Assembly (NCBI GenBank): GCA_002328495.1
Contig: DCUJ01000009.1
Location: 136,555-200,554, forward strand
Reading direction: 5' to 3'
Origin: Sulfurospirillum sp. UBA2217
GTDB taxonomy: Bacteria; Campylobacterota; Campylobacteria; Campylobacterales; Sulfurospirillaceae
Length of the DNA: 64,000 nt
Shown here: positions 52,928 to 62,568 of the stretch, in pieces
Numbering within the stretch: the stretch's first letter is position 1
Layout: each line of letters opens with the position of its first letter
The notes under the pieces: generated by a model
Database searches by the model: none
Seen by the model: the letters and a program-made list of their open reading frames with translations, nothing else
Told to the model about the DNA's origin: nothing
Position numbers and translations under genes: made by a program

Positions 52928-53582
52928 GGCCAATGGGCTCAACATCACGTATGGTAGGGATGAACCGGTCATTACGGATGCGAGTATGCTCATTAAACCA
53001 CAAGAATTTGTCTTTATCACGGGAAAAAGTGGCAGTGGAAAATCGACCATTATCAAATCTCTGTACGGTGAATTGCTCCCTAATCGAGGAGACTTGAATG
53101 TCTGTGGAGTGGATTTTAAACAGATAAGCACCACAAGATTAAATGTGTTAAGACGCTATTTGGGGGTTGTGTTTCAAGATTATAAGCTTATAGATGAGTG
53201 GACGGTAGAACAAAATGTGATGTTACCTCTCATTATAGGGGGGTTTTCCAAAGGTGTGTGTGTCAAGCAGGCCCATAAGCTTCTCAAACACGTTAAATTG
53301 TTGCATAAAATCAACAAATACCCTTATGAACTGAGCGGGGGAGAACAACAACGTGTAGCGATGGCGCGCGCCCTTGCACACAATCCTGTGCTTATTTTGG
53401 CCGATGAGCCTACGGGGAATTTAGACAGTTATTCCAGTGAAGTCATTTGGAATTTACTCAAAGGCGCCAAAGAGCATTTAGGGACAACGGTGGTCGTTGT
53501 CACGCACAATATTCCTTCAACCCTTAATATGGATTACAAGCACTATTTTTTAGAAGGTGGCATTTTACATGAAGTCCATTAA
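52911..53582 (+). CDS. ftsE: Cell division ATP-binding protein FtsE
   Basis: This 223-residue ABC ATPase has Walker A GKSGSGKST, signature LSGGEQQRVAMARAL and Walker B LILADEPTGNLD. FtsEX couples ATP hydrolysis at the septum to activation of cell-wall hydrolases. It overlaps trmB upstream and ftsX downstream (14 bases), and is followed by an EnvC-like activator in the same run. Confidence 0.95.
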   Translation: MEYVIKANGLNITYGRDEPVITDASMLIKPQEFVFITGKSGSGKSTIIKSLYGELLPNRGDLNVCGVDFKQISTTRLNVLRRYLGVVFQDYKLIDEWTVEQNVMLPLIIGGFSKGVCVKQAHKLLKHVKLLHKINKYPYELSGGEQQRVAMARALAHNPVLILADEPTGNLDSYSSEVIWNLLKGAKEHLGTTVVVVTHNIPSTLNMDYKHYFLEGGILHEVH

Positions 53583-54378
53583 CAGCCATTTTTCGATTAT
53601 TATTTCCGTATTTGTGCTGCTTTTTTCTTTCCAGTTTACGCAGTTTATGGCATCGGTGGTTGAATCGTATTCTGCGAAAATTGTGGATGACTATGCCATC
53701 ATCCTTGTGGCTTCTACGGAGCTTAAAGAAGATGAACTTAAGGGAATTATTTCTGAGGTGGCTTCCTTGAGTGAAATCAGCAGTAAGAAAATTTTAGATC
53801 GCCTTAAAAATGATATGTCTTCTAAAAACCTATCTCTTTTGCAAGTCGCCCTTCCAAAATTTTATTCGCTCAAATTGCAGCGTTTGCCAAATCAGCAACG
53901 CATGGATGTCATTAAACAAGCTTTGTTGGGACACAGTTCTATTACACGTATTGAAACCTTTGCAAAAACCCATGAAAAGATTTTTAAAATGTTTGTCTTG
54001 CTTCAATCAATGGTGTATGTTTTTACCTTTTTTATGGGGGCTGTTGCTATTTTATTGATTTTCAAACAGGTGCGTATTTGGACCTATGAGCATAACAGAA
54101 GGATGTCGATTATGACACTTTTTGGTGCCTCTTTTTTTATGAAAAGCGCTATGTTGTATCGCATGACCATTGTGGATTCGTTGATCAGTGCATTGATTGT
54201 GTGTGCCATTTATAGCGTTGCTCCCGAACTTCCCATTGTTCAAAGCATCGCTCAAGACCTTGACATTGTGCTTCCTGAGTTTGATTTTTTATACGAAGGA
54301 TTACCTCTGCTTGGTGCTTCTTTAGCATTTGCTATTCTTTCTGTGAGCTTAGTTGCGCGTAAAATAGGACGTGTATGA
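53569..54378 (+). CDS. ftsX: Cell division protein FtsX
   Basis: This 269-residue FtsX-type permease has TM1 at residues 5-25 and a periplasmic loop of about 115 residues that would contact the EnvC-like protein. Three spans follow (VLLQSMVYVFTFFMGAVAILLIF, a second, and GASLAFAILSVSLVARKI). The sequence is divergent, as usual for this phylum, but the topology and the place between ftsE and envC are decisive. ATG 53569 is preferred over an in-frame start 12 bases upstream. Confidence 0.9.
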   Translation: MKSINSHFSIIISVFVLLFSFQFTQFMASVVESYSAKIVDDYAIILVASTELKEDELKGIISEVASLSEISSKKILDRLKNDMSSKNLSLLQVALPKFYSLKLQRLPNQQRMDVIKQALLGHSSITRIETFAKTHEKIFKMFVLLQSMVYVFTFFMGAVAILLIFKQVRIWTYEHNRRMSIMTLFGASFFMKSAMLYRMTIVDSLISALIVCAIYSVAPELPIVQSIAQDLDIVLPEFDFLYEGLPLLGASLAFAILSVSLVARKIGRV

Positions 54379-55586
54379 AGCGACTATTGGTGTCTATGTT
54401 GCTCTTAAGCGTGTGTGCGTTTGGTGCCAATACGGGTCAGAAAATTACAGAGAAAACAAAAACACTACGCGATACTATGGAAACGGAAAAGAAAATTCAA
54501 GGAAAACTTCAAGACGTTGCGTCGGAAATTGTTGCGGAAGAAAAAGCTATTGAAAGTATCAAAGAGAAGATAGAAACATTAACGCAGACGATTTTGCAAT
54601 CACAAAATATGGTTGAACGAAAATACGAGTATCTTGAAAAGCTGACAAAAGACACACAGCTTCTTAGCACGCAAAAAAAGGCATTGGAAAATAAAATCAT
54701 TAAAATTATTGCCGAAGATTTTGCGTTTTATTTGATTTCGGATAGCGAGTATATGGACAATGAAGATGGTGTTTTAGTCGATGAAGTACTCAAGAAAATG
54801 GATATTATCATCCGTAAAGAGTTTGGTAAATTGGCTCAAGATTATAAGCAGGTGAATGATCAAATTTACACGCAAAGCCAAGAAGTAAAAACCATTCGTG
54901 CTGAAATTCAAAGTGCTAAAAGCAAACACGATGAACTCTTAGGTTTAGAGAAGAAAAAAGAGAGCTCGATTGTAGCCCTGAATGCTAAAAAAGAGAGCTA
55001 CAAAAAACAGTTGGATCGTATCGAAAAAGAGCGTGATGAGATACGTGCAACGCTTGAGCAACTCAAAATTATTAAAGTGCAAGAAGAGAGTAAGCTGCTT
55101 GCCGAAAAAAATGCAAAACGTGATAAATCACCAAGTGCTGTGGGTGATTCAGGGGTGAAACAGATAGGCTCTTCGTATCAAAACAGTAATGTTAAAAAAT
55201 ACACAGGTGCTAAAACCATTGCTCCTTTGGAAGAGTACAGTGTGAAAAGGCGTTTTGGCGACTATGTAGACCCTATTTACAAGATAAAAATCTTTAATGA
55301 ATCGGTGGTTTTAAGCGCTTCAAAGCCTGATGCAACGGTTCAAAGTGTGCTTGCGGGCAAAGTGATTTTTGCAAAAGATACGGCTTCGTTGCAAAAAGTA
55401 GTGATTGTGGAAAATGGTGATGAAATTCATACCATCTATGCACATCTTTCCAAAATTGCACCGACCATTCAAGTCGGTCAAAAAATCAAAAAAGGGTATG
55501 TCATTGGACGTGTGGAGAATGATTTAACTTTTGAGGTCACGCAAAAAAACTACCATATAGACCCCTTGGAATTGATATCAAAGTAA
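54375..55586 (+). CDS. envC: EnvC-like murein hydrolase activator (degenerate LytM/M23 domain)
   Basis: This 403-residue exported protein has a signal peptide (ending CAFGANT), a long coiled coil (about residues 20-245) and a C-terminal LytM fold (about 290-403) with IVENGDEIHTIYAHLSKIAPTIQVGQKIKKGYVIG. The zinc ligands are missing: the usual HxH of HLHFEV reads DLTFEV, and the first H/D pair is absent. Loss of catalysis is typical of EnvC, which activates amidases under FtsEX control. It overlaps ftsX by four bases; its likely target, AmiC, is encoded 5.5 kb downstream. Confidence 0.88.
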   Translation: MKRLLVSMLLLSVCAFGANTGQKITEKTKTLRDTMETEKKIQGKLQDVASEIVAEEKAIESIKEKIETLTQTILQSQNMVERKYEYLEKLTKDTQLLSTQKKALENKIIKIIAEDFAFYLISDSEYMDNEDGVLVDEVLKKMDIIIRKEFGKLAQDYKQVNDQIYTQSQEVKTIRAEIQSAKSKHDELLGLEKKKESSIVALNAKKESYKKQLDRIEKERDEIRATLEQLKIIKVQEESKLLAEKNAKRDKSPSAVGDSGVKQIGSSYQNSNVKKYTGAKTIAPLEEYSVKRRFGDYVDPIYKIKIFNESVVLSASKPDATVQSVLAGKVIFAKDTASLQKVVIVENGDEIHTIYAHLSKIAPTIQVGQKIKKGYVIGRVENDLTFEVTQKNYHIDPLELISK

Positions 55587-55643
55587 CTTTTAGCTCTTTT
55601 TAGATAAAATAGGCGATTTCCTATACAATTAAAGGTTTACACA

Positions 55644-56363
55644 ATGATGGAAAAACGAAAACGTGTTTTGGTTAAATTCTCAGGCGAAGCGCTTGCAGGA
55701 GAGAATGGATTTGGTATTGACACCTCTATTCTCAAATTTATTGCTGATGAAATTAAATCATTAGTTATTCATGGTATTGAAGTGGGTATTGTTATCGGTG
55801 GAGGTAACATTATTCGAGGGGTTAGTGCGGCAAAAGATGGCATCATTAAACGCACGAGTGGAGATTATATGGGAATGTTAGCCACCGTGATTAATTCCGT
55901 TGCGATGCAAGAAGCATTAGAACATGTGGGTATGGAAGTACGTGTGCAAAGTGCGATTAAAATGGAAGCCATTTGTGAAACATTTATCGTAAGACGTGCG
56001 CAACGCCATTTTGAAAAAGAACGTATTGTTATTTTTGCCGCAGGTACGGGTAATCCTTTCTTTACCACTGACACAGCAGCGACGTTGCGTGCCATTGAAA
56101 TTGGTGCCAGTATGATTATCAAAGCAACAAAAGTGGATGGTGTTTACGATAAAGATCCTAAGAAATATCCTGATGCGAAAAAGCTTGCTGAGCTCACTTA
56201 CGATAGAGCTTTAGACGATAACGTCAAGGTGATGGATGATACCTCTATCGCATTGGCTAAAGACAATAATCTTCCAATCGTCGTGTGCAATATGTTTGAA
56301 AAAGGAAATTTACTCAAAATCATTCAAGGTGATTTATCCACGTGTTCTATCGTTAAAAAATAA
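55644..56363 (+). CDS. pyrH: Uridylate kinase
   Basis: This 239-residue amino-acid-kinase-fold enzyme converts UMP to UDP. It has KFSGEALAG near the N-terminus, GGGNIIRG in the phosphate loop, RTSGDYMGMLATVIN and ATKVDGVYDKDPKKYPDAKKL. Length is normal for bacterial PyrH. ATG 55647 is an equivalent start. A possible -10 (TATACAAT, about 55622-55629) lies just upstream, so the gene may also have its own promoter. Confidence 0.97.
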   Translation: MMEKRKRVLVKFSGEALAGENGFGIDTSILKFIADEIKSLVIHGIEVGIVIGGGNIIRGVSAAKDGIIKRTSGDYMGMLATVINSVAMQEALEHVGMEVRVQSAIKMEAICETFIVRRAQRHFEKERIVIFAAGTGNPFFTTDTAATLRAIEIGASMIIKATKVDGVYDKDPKKYPDAKKLAELTYDRALDDNVKVMDDTSIALAKDNNLPIVVCNMFEKGNLLKIIQGDLSTCSIVKK

Positions 56364-56388
56364 TAATACATCAAAAAGGAATTATACT

Positions 56389-56601
56389 ATGCAAAGAATT
56401 GAAGAGATTACCGCAAAGGCGTTGTTACGTGTTGGACAAGATCGTTATAAATTGGTGATGTTGGTTTCTAAACGAGCCGATCAACTTTCCAACGGGGCAG
56501 AGCCACTCATTAAGGCAGATAAAAATAAGCAGAAATTAACCGACATTGCCTTGATGGAAATCGCAGAAGGTAAAGTTAGATTAGAATCTATTACTGAATA
56601 A
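56389..56601 (+). CDS. rpoZ: RNA polymerase omega subunit
   Basis: This 70-residue omega subunit starts MQRIEEITAKALLRVGQDRYKLVMLVSKRADQL, the conserved core that binds the beta-prime C-terminus, and ends with EIAEGKV. ATG 56389 follows AAAAAGGA by about eight bases; the longer frame upstream is not coding. It lies directly before spoT, the common rpoZ-spoT pairing. Confidence 0.93.
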   Translation: MQRIEEITAKALLRVGQDRYKLVMLVSKRADQLSNGAEPLIKADKNKQKLTDIALMEIAEGKVRLESITE

Positions 56602-56616
56602 GAAAAAGTTCTCCTC

Positions 56617-58773
56617 GTGGAAGCACTCGTTGAGGTTGTAAAGGGCTGTAAACAAACCGATCAAGCGGTGGATTTGCTGTATAAATACATGCGCAAAACA
56701 CCTGCGATTGAAAAAGCAGTCTCTTTTACCATACAAAAGCATGAAGGTCAAACCAGACGTAGTGGTGAGCCTTACGTTGTTCATCCTATCTTAGTGTGCG
56801 TTTTTGTTGCCTATTTGGGTGGCGATGAATCCATGGTCATCGCAGGGCTTTTGCACGATGTCGTGGAAGACACCTGTTGTTCAACGGAAGAAGTGAAGCA
56901 AATGTTTGGCGAAGAGGTAGGTCATTTAGTGGATGGCCTAACCAAAATTGTCGAAATTCGCGATAGCGAGCTTTTGCCTTCAACGTCTAACGATAAACTG
57001 GTTGCTTCAGCACTCTCCTTTCGTAAAATGCTCATTGCCTCTATCCGTGATGTGCGTGTTTTGGTGGTTAAATTGTGTGATCGTTTGCACAATATGCTCA
57101 CCCTTGATGCGCTAGATCCTTTAAAACAAAAGCGTATTAGCGAAGAGACTTTGGTGGTGTATGCGCCGATAGCACACAGACTGGGTATCTCGTCCATTAA
57201 GAATTTACTGGATGATTTGAGTTTTTACTACGTGATGCCCAATGAATATCAAAAGATTGATTTGTATATTAAAGAGCATGGGCAACAACTTCAATTAAGG
57301 CTTAATCACTTCATCTCAAAGATTCAGAACCATATGCTTAAAGAAGGGTTTATTGAGAGTGATTTTACGATTTTAAAACGGGTGAAGCATTATTATTCTA
57401 TTTATCTCAAAATGCAACGCAAAGGGGTAAGTATTGAAGAGGTACTTGACCTCTTAGCCATTCGTGTTATCGTTCGCACGCCGATTGATTGCTACCGAGC
57501 TTTAGGTATTGTGCATCAGCACTTTAAACCGCTTATCTCTCGTTTTAAAGACTACATCGCCATTCCCAAAGAAAATGGCTACCAAACCATTCATACCACA
57601 GTATTTGATGACAAATCCATCGTCGAAGCACAGATTCGCACCTACGACATGAATAAAACTGCTGAATACGGTGTGGCGGCACACTGGAAGTACAAATCAG
57701 GCGGGCTCAATCCAAAGCTGGATTGGCTCAATGATTTAAGCACCCAAAACGATGAAATTGAAAATATCGAAGATTTTTATGAGATAGCCAAAGACAACCT
57801 TTACAGTGAAGATATTGCTGTATTTTCCCCTAAGGGTGACATTTTTACCCTACCTCGCGGGGCAACCGTTTTGGATTTTGCGTACGAAGTGCACACAGAA
57901 GTGGGAACCTATGCGGATGAAGCGTATGTGAATAAACAAAAAGTGCCACTTCTCAGTGAGCTTAAAAATGGGGATATTGTTAAAATCGTCACCTCTAAAG
58001 AGCCAAAGTATCGATGTAGTTGGATAAACAGTGTTAAAACGGGAAAGGCAAAAGGTACCATTCAATTTAATTGCCGACAAAAAATTAAAGAGATTAACCA
58101 TCGAACGGCACTAAAAATTTTAGCGTATACCTTTGGTGTCAATGAAGATAAAGTTGCTGTATGGGTTGAAACAGAGGGTTTGAGTAAAAAAGTATTTAAA
58201 ATAGCCACGGATTCACTCTATTTCCAAGAAGTGGCAACCTTGTTAAAGCCGTATGCTCAAAATGAAGTACTTCTGTTTCCGTTGTTGAAGAAAGATCGTT
58301 ATCATATTAAAAAGCAAAAGTTTGAAAATATTGTTGTGTACTCGAATCACAACTTTTCAAATGTCTATTTTGACTATTGTTGTCATCCTAAACGAGGTGA
58401 TGATATCATTAGCTTTCGTAAAGGCAATGATGTGTTCGTGCATCACAAGCTCTGCGAACGTGGTGCTGTTTTAATGGATGAAAAAGAGTCAATGGTGTTT
58501 GTTAAATGGACGAGAGAAGCCCCCGATAGATTTAAACTCATTGTCAGTTTAGAAAATAAAAAGGGCTCTTTAGCCTCATTTTTAGCCTATTTAGCTAAAA
58601 TGCAAGTCAACCTCGTGACGATAGAACTGGGTAAAGCAGAGGATGAAGGGCATGCTGATTATTTTGAAATGATTTTGGAACTACCCGATAAAAACGTTGC
58701 CGCCGTTCGCGATAACCTTAAAATGAGGTACCGCGTTATACAGTTTGTTTCGGTTAACGATGCGTATAAATAA
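56617..58773 (+). CDS. spoT: Bifunctional (p)ppGpp synthase/hydrolase (RelA/SpoT)
   Basis: This 718-residue Rsh enzyme has an HD hydrolase domain (HPILVCVFVAYLGGDESMVIAGLLHDVVEDT), a synthetase domain (RFKDYIAIPKENGYQTIHTTVF), a TGS domain (AVFSPKGDIFTLPRGATVLDFAYEVHTEVG), a helical/zinc-finger region and a C-terminal ACT domain. Intact HD and synthetase motifs suggest both activities, as in the single Rsh of other Campylobacterota. The start is a GTG at 56617, 16 bases after rpoZ, with only a weak ribosome binding site, so coupling to rpoZ is likely. Confidence 0.95.
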   Translation: MEALVEVVKGCKQTDQAVDLLYKYMRKTPAIEKAVSFTIQKHEGQTRRSGEPYVVHPILVCVFVAYLGGDESMVIAGLLHDVVEDTCCSTEEVKQMFGEEVGHLVDGLTKIVEIRDSELLPSTSNDKLVASALSFRKMLIASIRDVRVLVVKLCDRLHNMLTLDALDPLKQKRISEETLVVYAPIAHRLGISSIKNLLDDLSFYYVMPNEYQKIDLYIKEHGQQLQLRLNHFISKIQNHMLKEGFIESDFTILKRVKHYYSIYLKMQRKGVSIEEVLDLLAIRVIVRTPIDCYRALGIVHQHFKPLISRFKDYIAIPKENGYQTIHTTVFDDKSIVEAQIRTYDMNKTAEYGVAAHWKYKSGGLNPKLDWLNDLSTQNDEIENIEDFYEIAKDNLYSEDIAVFSPKGDIFTLPRGATVLDFAYEVHTEVGTYADEAYVNKQKVPLLSELKNGDIVKIVTSKEPKYRCSWINSVKTGKAKGTIQFNCRQKIKEINHRTALKILAYTFGVNEDKVAVWVETEGLSKKVFKIATDSLYFQEVATLLKPYAQNEVLLFPLLKKDRYHIKKQKFENIVVYSNHNFSNVYFDYCCHPKRGDDIISFRKGNDVFVHHKLCERGAVLMDEKESMVFVKWTREAPDRFKLIVSLENKKGSLASFLAYLAKMQVNLVTIELGKAEDEGHADYFEMILELPDKNVAAVRDNLKMRYRVIQFVSVNDAYK

Positions 58774-58791
58774 TGTAGATAAGGATGTTAG

Positions 58792-59994
58792 ATGAATCTA
58801 GAACATGCCCTCAAAGAGATTAAACGAGGGGTCAGTGAAATTATTGATGAAGAGCGTGTTGTTACGCTTGTGAAAAATTTTTATGAAAAAGGGGAGACCT
58901 TCTTAGTCAAAGCAGGCTTTGACCCAACGGCTCCAGATTTACACTTGGGGCATACGGTATTGCTTCAAAAAATGGCAATGCTCCAAAAGTACGGTGCCAT
59001 TGTACAATTTTTAATTGGCGATTTTACGGGCATGATAGGGGATCCAACAGGAAAAAATGAGACGCGAAAAAAGTTAACACGTGAAATTGTTTTAGCGAAT
59101 GCTCAAAGCTACAAAGACCAAGTGTTTAAAATTTTAGATCCTAAAAAAACGATTGTGATGTTTAATTCAGAGTGGATTGAAGCGTTGGGAAGTGCTGGTT
59201 TGGTTGAGCTTACCACAACATTTAACGTTGCGCGAATGTTAGAGCGTGAAGATTTTGAAAAGCGGTACAAATCGCAAACCCCTATTTCTATCAGTGAATT
59301 TTTATACCCACTGCTTCAAGGATATGATAGTGTTGCGATGAAGTGCGATATTGAGATGGGTGGAACCGATCAGAAGTTCAACCTCTTGATGGGTCGCCAT
59401 TTGCAACGAGCATATAATGTGGGCAAAGAGCAAGCTGTTATCATGATGCCTCTTCTTGAAGGCTTAGATGGCGTGAATAAAATGAGTAAATCCTTAGGCA
59501 ATTACATTGGTGTCACTGATGCCCCCTCTGACATGTTTGGTAAGATGCTGAGCATCTCTGATGTGTTGATGTGGCGCTATTATGAACTCTTAAGTGCTAA
59601 AACATTGGAAGAAATAGAGGCACTAAAAGAGGGTGTCAAAAATGGTACAGTGCATCCAAAGCAAACCAAAGAGGCCATTGCCTTAGAAATCGTGACACGT
59701 TACCATGGACACGTAGCCGCAGTGGAAGCACAAGCCGAATTTAACCGTGTACACGCCCACAACGAAATCCCTAGTGAAATGGAAACCTTTACATGTAAAG
59801 CCCCCATTTGGATTGCTAAAGCCTTGGTGGATTGTGGTTTGGAAAACTCAACGTCTGGCGCTAGACGTAATATCAAACAAGGAGCGGTGAAGTTAGACCA
59901 ACATAAAGTCGAAGATGAGCAGTTGCAGTTAGAATGTGGTAGCTACATTCTTCAAGTAGGTAAGCGAAAGTTTGTAAAAATCGAGGTAAGCTAA
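58792..59994 (+). CDS. tyrS: Tyrosyl-tRNA synthetase
   Basis: This 400-residue class I synthetase has the HIGH-type motif DLHLGHTV, KMSKSLGN as the second signature and an S4-like C-terminal domain (STSGARRNIKQGAVKLDQHKV). The KMSKS form places it with the TyrZ-like branch rather than E. coli TyrS. One TTACATGTAA copy is read as TCK. The stop overlaps the next ATG by one base. Confidence 0.97.
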   Translation: MNLEHALKEIKRGVSEIIDEERVVTLVKNFYEKGETFLVKAGFDPTAPDLHLGHTVLLQKMAMLQKYGAIVQFLIGDFTGMIGDPTGKNETRKKLTREIVLANAQSYKDQVFKILDPKKTIVMFNSEWIEALGSAGLVELTTTFNVARMLEREDFEKRYKSQTPISISEFLYPLLQGYDSVAMKCDIEMGGTDQKFNLLMGRHLQRAYNVGKEQAVIMMPLLEGLDGVNKMSKSLGNYIGVTDAPSDMFGKMLSISDVLMWRYYELLSAKTLEEIEALKEGVKNGTVHPKQTKEAIALEIVTRYHGHVAAVEAQAEFNRVHAHNEIPSEMETFTCKAPIWIAKALVDCGLENSTSGARRNIKQGAVKLDQHKVEDEQLQLECGSYILQVGKRKFVKIEVS

Positions 59995-61091
59995 TGGCAT
60001 TCACATCCCTTAAAATCGGAAAACATCATATTGAGTATCCCATTATTCAAGGGGGTATGGGTCTTGGAATTAGTTGGGACAAACTCGCAGGTACCGTGAG
60101 TTTGGAGGGAGGACTTGGCGTCATTAGTGCCGTAGGCACTGGGTATTATAATGATGGTAAGTACAGTAAAAAGATGGTCTCTTCTCGTCCGTTGGAAGCT
60201 GAAAATTTTTATTCGAAAGAGGGGTTAAATGCCATCGTCAAAAATGCTCGCAAAATTTGTGGCAATAAACCTTTAGGGGTCAATATTTTATATGCCATTA
60301 ATGAGTACGATCGTGTCATTAAAGATGCTTGTGAGGCTGGTGTTGATATTATCATTACGGGTGCTGGGCTACCTACCAACATGCCTGAATTTACAGCCAA
60401 TTTCCCCGATGTGGCACTTGTGCCCATTGTTTCTTCTGCCAAAGCGCTTAAAATTATTTGCAAGCGTTGGACACAACGCTACAACAGACTTCCCGATGCT
60501 ATTGTGGTTGAGGGCCCGTTGAGTGGAGGCCATCAAGGCTTTACCTATGAGCAGTGTGCTTTAGCGGAGTATCAACTTGAAAATTTGATTGCTCCTATTT
60601 TGGAAGAGATAAAACTATGGGGTGATTTTCCTTTGATTGCAGCAGGAGGCATTTGGGACCACAGCGATATTGAGAAAATGATGGCATTGGGGGCACAGGG
60701 TGTTCAGATGGGAACACGTTTTATAGGTACACACGAATGTGATGCCGATACAACCTTTAAAGAAGTCTTGATCGAAGCGAAAGAGGAAGATATTCAGCTC
60801 TTTAAATCTCCTGTAGGCTATCCTGCTCGGGGAGTCAAAACACATTTACATACACTGGTTGAAAAACGTGAAGGTCCTGCCATCCGTTGTGTGAGTAATT
60901 GTGTCAGTCCGTGTCATCGTGGTCAAGAGGCAAAAGCGGTTGGGTACTGTATCGCTGATAGGCTTAGTGATGCTTATTTTGGTAAACGTGAAACAGGACT
61001 CTTTTTTACAGGTTCAAATGGATATAAGCTCAATGAAATCATCAGTGTTAAAGAGCTGATCGCAAAGTTGGTGCATGGGGAAACGGTTTAG
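59994..61091 (+). CDS. Nitronate monooxygenase family flavoprotein
   Basis: This 365-residue TIM-barrel FMN protein of the NMO/2-nitropropane dioxygenase family has YPIIQGGMGLGISW at the N-terminus, TGAGLPTNMPEF, VEGPLSGGHQGF with a catalytic-type histidine, and AAGGIWDHSDIEKMMALGAQGVQMGTRF for FMN phosphate. It may oxidise nitronates or act as an enoyl reductase-type enzyme (FabK is a relative), and the true substrate is unknown. It overlaps tyrS by one base and amiC by 17. Confidence 0.88.
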   Translation: MAFTSLKIGKHHIEYPIIQGGMGLGISWDKLAGTVSLEGGLGVISAVGTGYYNDGKYSKKMVSSRPLEAENFYSKEGLNAIVKNARKICGNKPLGVNILYAINEYDRVIKDACEAGVDIIITGAGLPTNMPEFTANFPDVALVPIVSSAKALKIICKRWTQRYNRLPDAIVVEGPLSGGHQGFTYEQCALAEYQLENLIAPILEEIKLWGDFPLIAAGGIWDHSDIEKMMALGAQGVQMGTRFIGTHECDADTTFKEVLIEAKEEDIQLFKSPVGYPARGVKTHLHTLVEKREGPAIRCVSNCVSPCHRGQEAKAVGYCIADRLSDAYFGKRETGLFFTGSNGYKLNEIISVKELIAKLVHGETV

Positions 61092-62568
61092 CGTTTTTCT
61101 CGCCACTTTTCTTTTAGTGGCGAGTACGCTTTGGGCGACTTCTTCACAAGTGCGCCAACTTGAAGTGTACGATACGCAAATGCGCACAGCAAATTATGAT
61201 GAGTTATTGCGTATTTTTCATGCTCTTAAAAGCATTTACATCCAATCCATCATTAACTCAGATGAGGCACTTAAAATAGAGACCTTAGAGCGTCTGGTCA
61301 AAAGTGCTAAAATACTAAAACTCGATAGTTCAAAATATGAATCAGAACTCTCTTTGTTGCGTAAAGAGAATAAAGAAGCCAAGTATATTCAAGCACCTCC
61401 CGTTCGCATAGAGCCTTCAGAATTTTCTAAAGAACCGACTAACGAAAAGCCGAAAAATACACTACCTGCAACTTTTAAAGGTAAAAATGTGTTGCACAAT
61501 GTGGTGGTGAACGATAAAAGCATTGTACTTGAGTTTGGATCTGTTGTGAGTGAGCAAGGGACGAAAGTCTTTGGGTTGAACAGTTCAGACAGTTACAAAA
61601 AAGTCATAGATATACCCGCCATCATTCTCAATGCTCCTTTAGCTATTAAAACACCCTCTTTTTTGCAGCATTTACGCATCAGCCAATACAATGGCGATAT
61701 GTTACGGGTTGTGATGGATGCACAAAAGCCTTTTGATATTTATGTGTCTATTTTAGAAAAAAAGGTCACACTCTCTTTTGAAAAGCCCTCTCCAGTTGTT
61801 CATGAAACACCAAAACCCTCCACGCAGGAAAAATATAAGTCTCCGACTCCTCCCATGCCCGTTATGGTCAAAAATAGCAAGTTTCAAGCATCCAAAACCA
61901 TCGTCATCGATGCAGGACATGGAGGAAAAGATGCGGGTGCTACGGGTTATAAAGGGCGAAAAGAGAAAGGGTTAGTGCTTGATATGGCATTTGAGCTTGG
62001 TAAAAGTTTAAAACAACGAGGTTATAAAGTGTTTTATACGCGCCACAAAGATGTTTTTATCAACCTACGAGACCGTACTAAAGTTGCCAATGATAAAAAT
62101 GCAGACCTTTTTATTTCGTTGCATGCCAATGCTGCTCCCAATGAGGCTAAAAAACTCTCGATGAAGGGATTAGAGACCTTTTTTCTCTCCCCCGATCGAT
62201 CAGAGCGTTCTAAAAATGTGGCAGCTCTTGAAAACCAATCGGACATGGAAGAGATGGATTTTTATTCTAAAGAGACTTTTTTAAATGTCTTTAACCGTGA
62301 GAAAATTGTCCTCTCCAACAAAGCTGCTATTGACATCCAATCGGGAATGCTTAAAAGTGTTAAAAAGAAGTACGATGTCGATGATGGAGGAGTGAGAGAA
62401 GCTCCCTTTTGGGTTTTAGTGGGTGCTACGATGCCCTCCGTGTTGATAGAACTTGGTTACATCACCAACCCAGAAGAGTCGGATAAAATGTTTAATGCAC
62501 AGTACCAAAAACTTTTAGTGGAGGGAATGAGTGATGGGATTGATAATTACTTTATCAACAATCCCTAA
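61075..62568 (+). CDS. amiC: N-acetylmuramoyl-L-alanine amidase (AmiC/AmiA type)
   Basis: This 497-residue exported zinc amidase cleaves peptide stems from peptidoglycan at the septum. It has a signal peptide (to about residue 20), a linker, an AMIN domain (about residues 140-230) and an Amidase_3 domain (about 275-495). The zinc and catalytic residues are all visible: H in VIDAGHGGKDAG, E in KGRKEKGL, H in ISLHANAAP and E in SVLIELGYI. It is likely activated by the EnvC-like protein. ATG 61075 lies inside the end of the NMO gene. Confidence 0.93.
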   Translation: MGKRFSVFLATFLLVASTLWATSSQVRQLEVYDTQMRTANYDELLRIFHALKSIYIQSIINSDEALKIETLERLVKSAKILKLDSSKYESELSLLRKENKEAKYIQAPPVRIEPSEFSKEPTNEKPKNTLPATFKGKNVLHNVVVNDKSIVLEFGSVVSEQGTKVFGLNSSDSYKKVIDIPAIILNAPLAIKTPSFLQHLRISQYNGDMLRVVMDAQKPFDIYVSILEKKVTLSFEKPSPVVHETPKPSTQEKYKSPTPPMPVMVKNSKFQASKTIVIDAGHGGKDAGATGYKGRKEKGLVLDMAFELGKSLKQRGYKVFYTRHKDVFINLRDRTKVANDKNADLFISLHANAAPNEAKKLSMKGLETFFLSPDRSERSKNVAALENQSDMEEMDFYSKETFLNVFNREKIVLSNKAAIDIQSGMLKSVKKKYDVDDGGVREAPFWVLVGATMPSVLIELGYITNPEESDKMFNAQYQKLLVEGMSDGIDNYFINNP

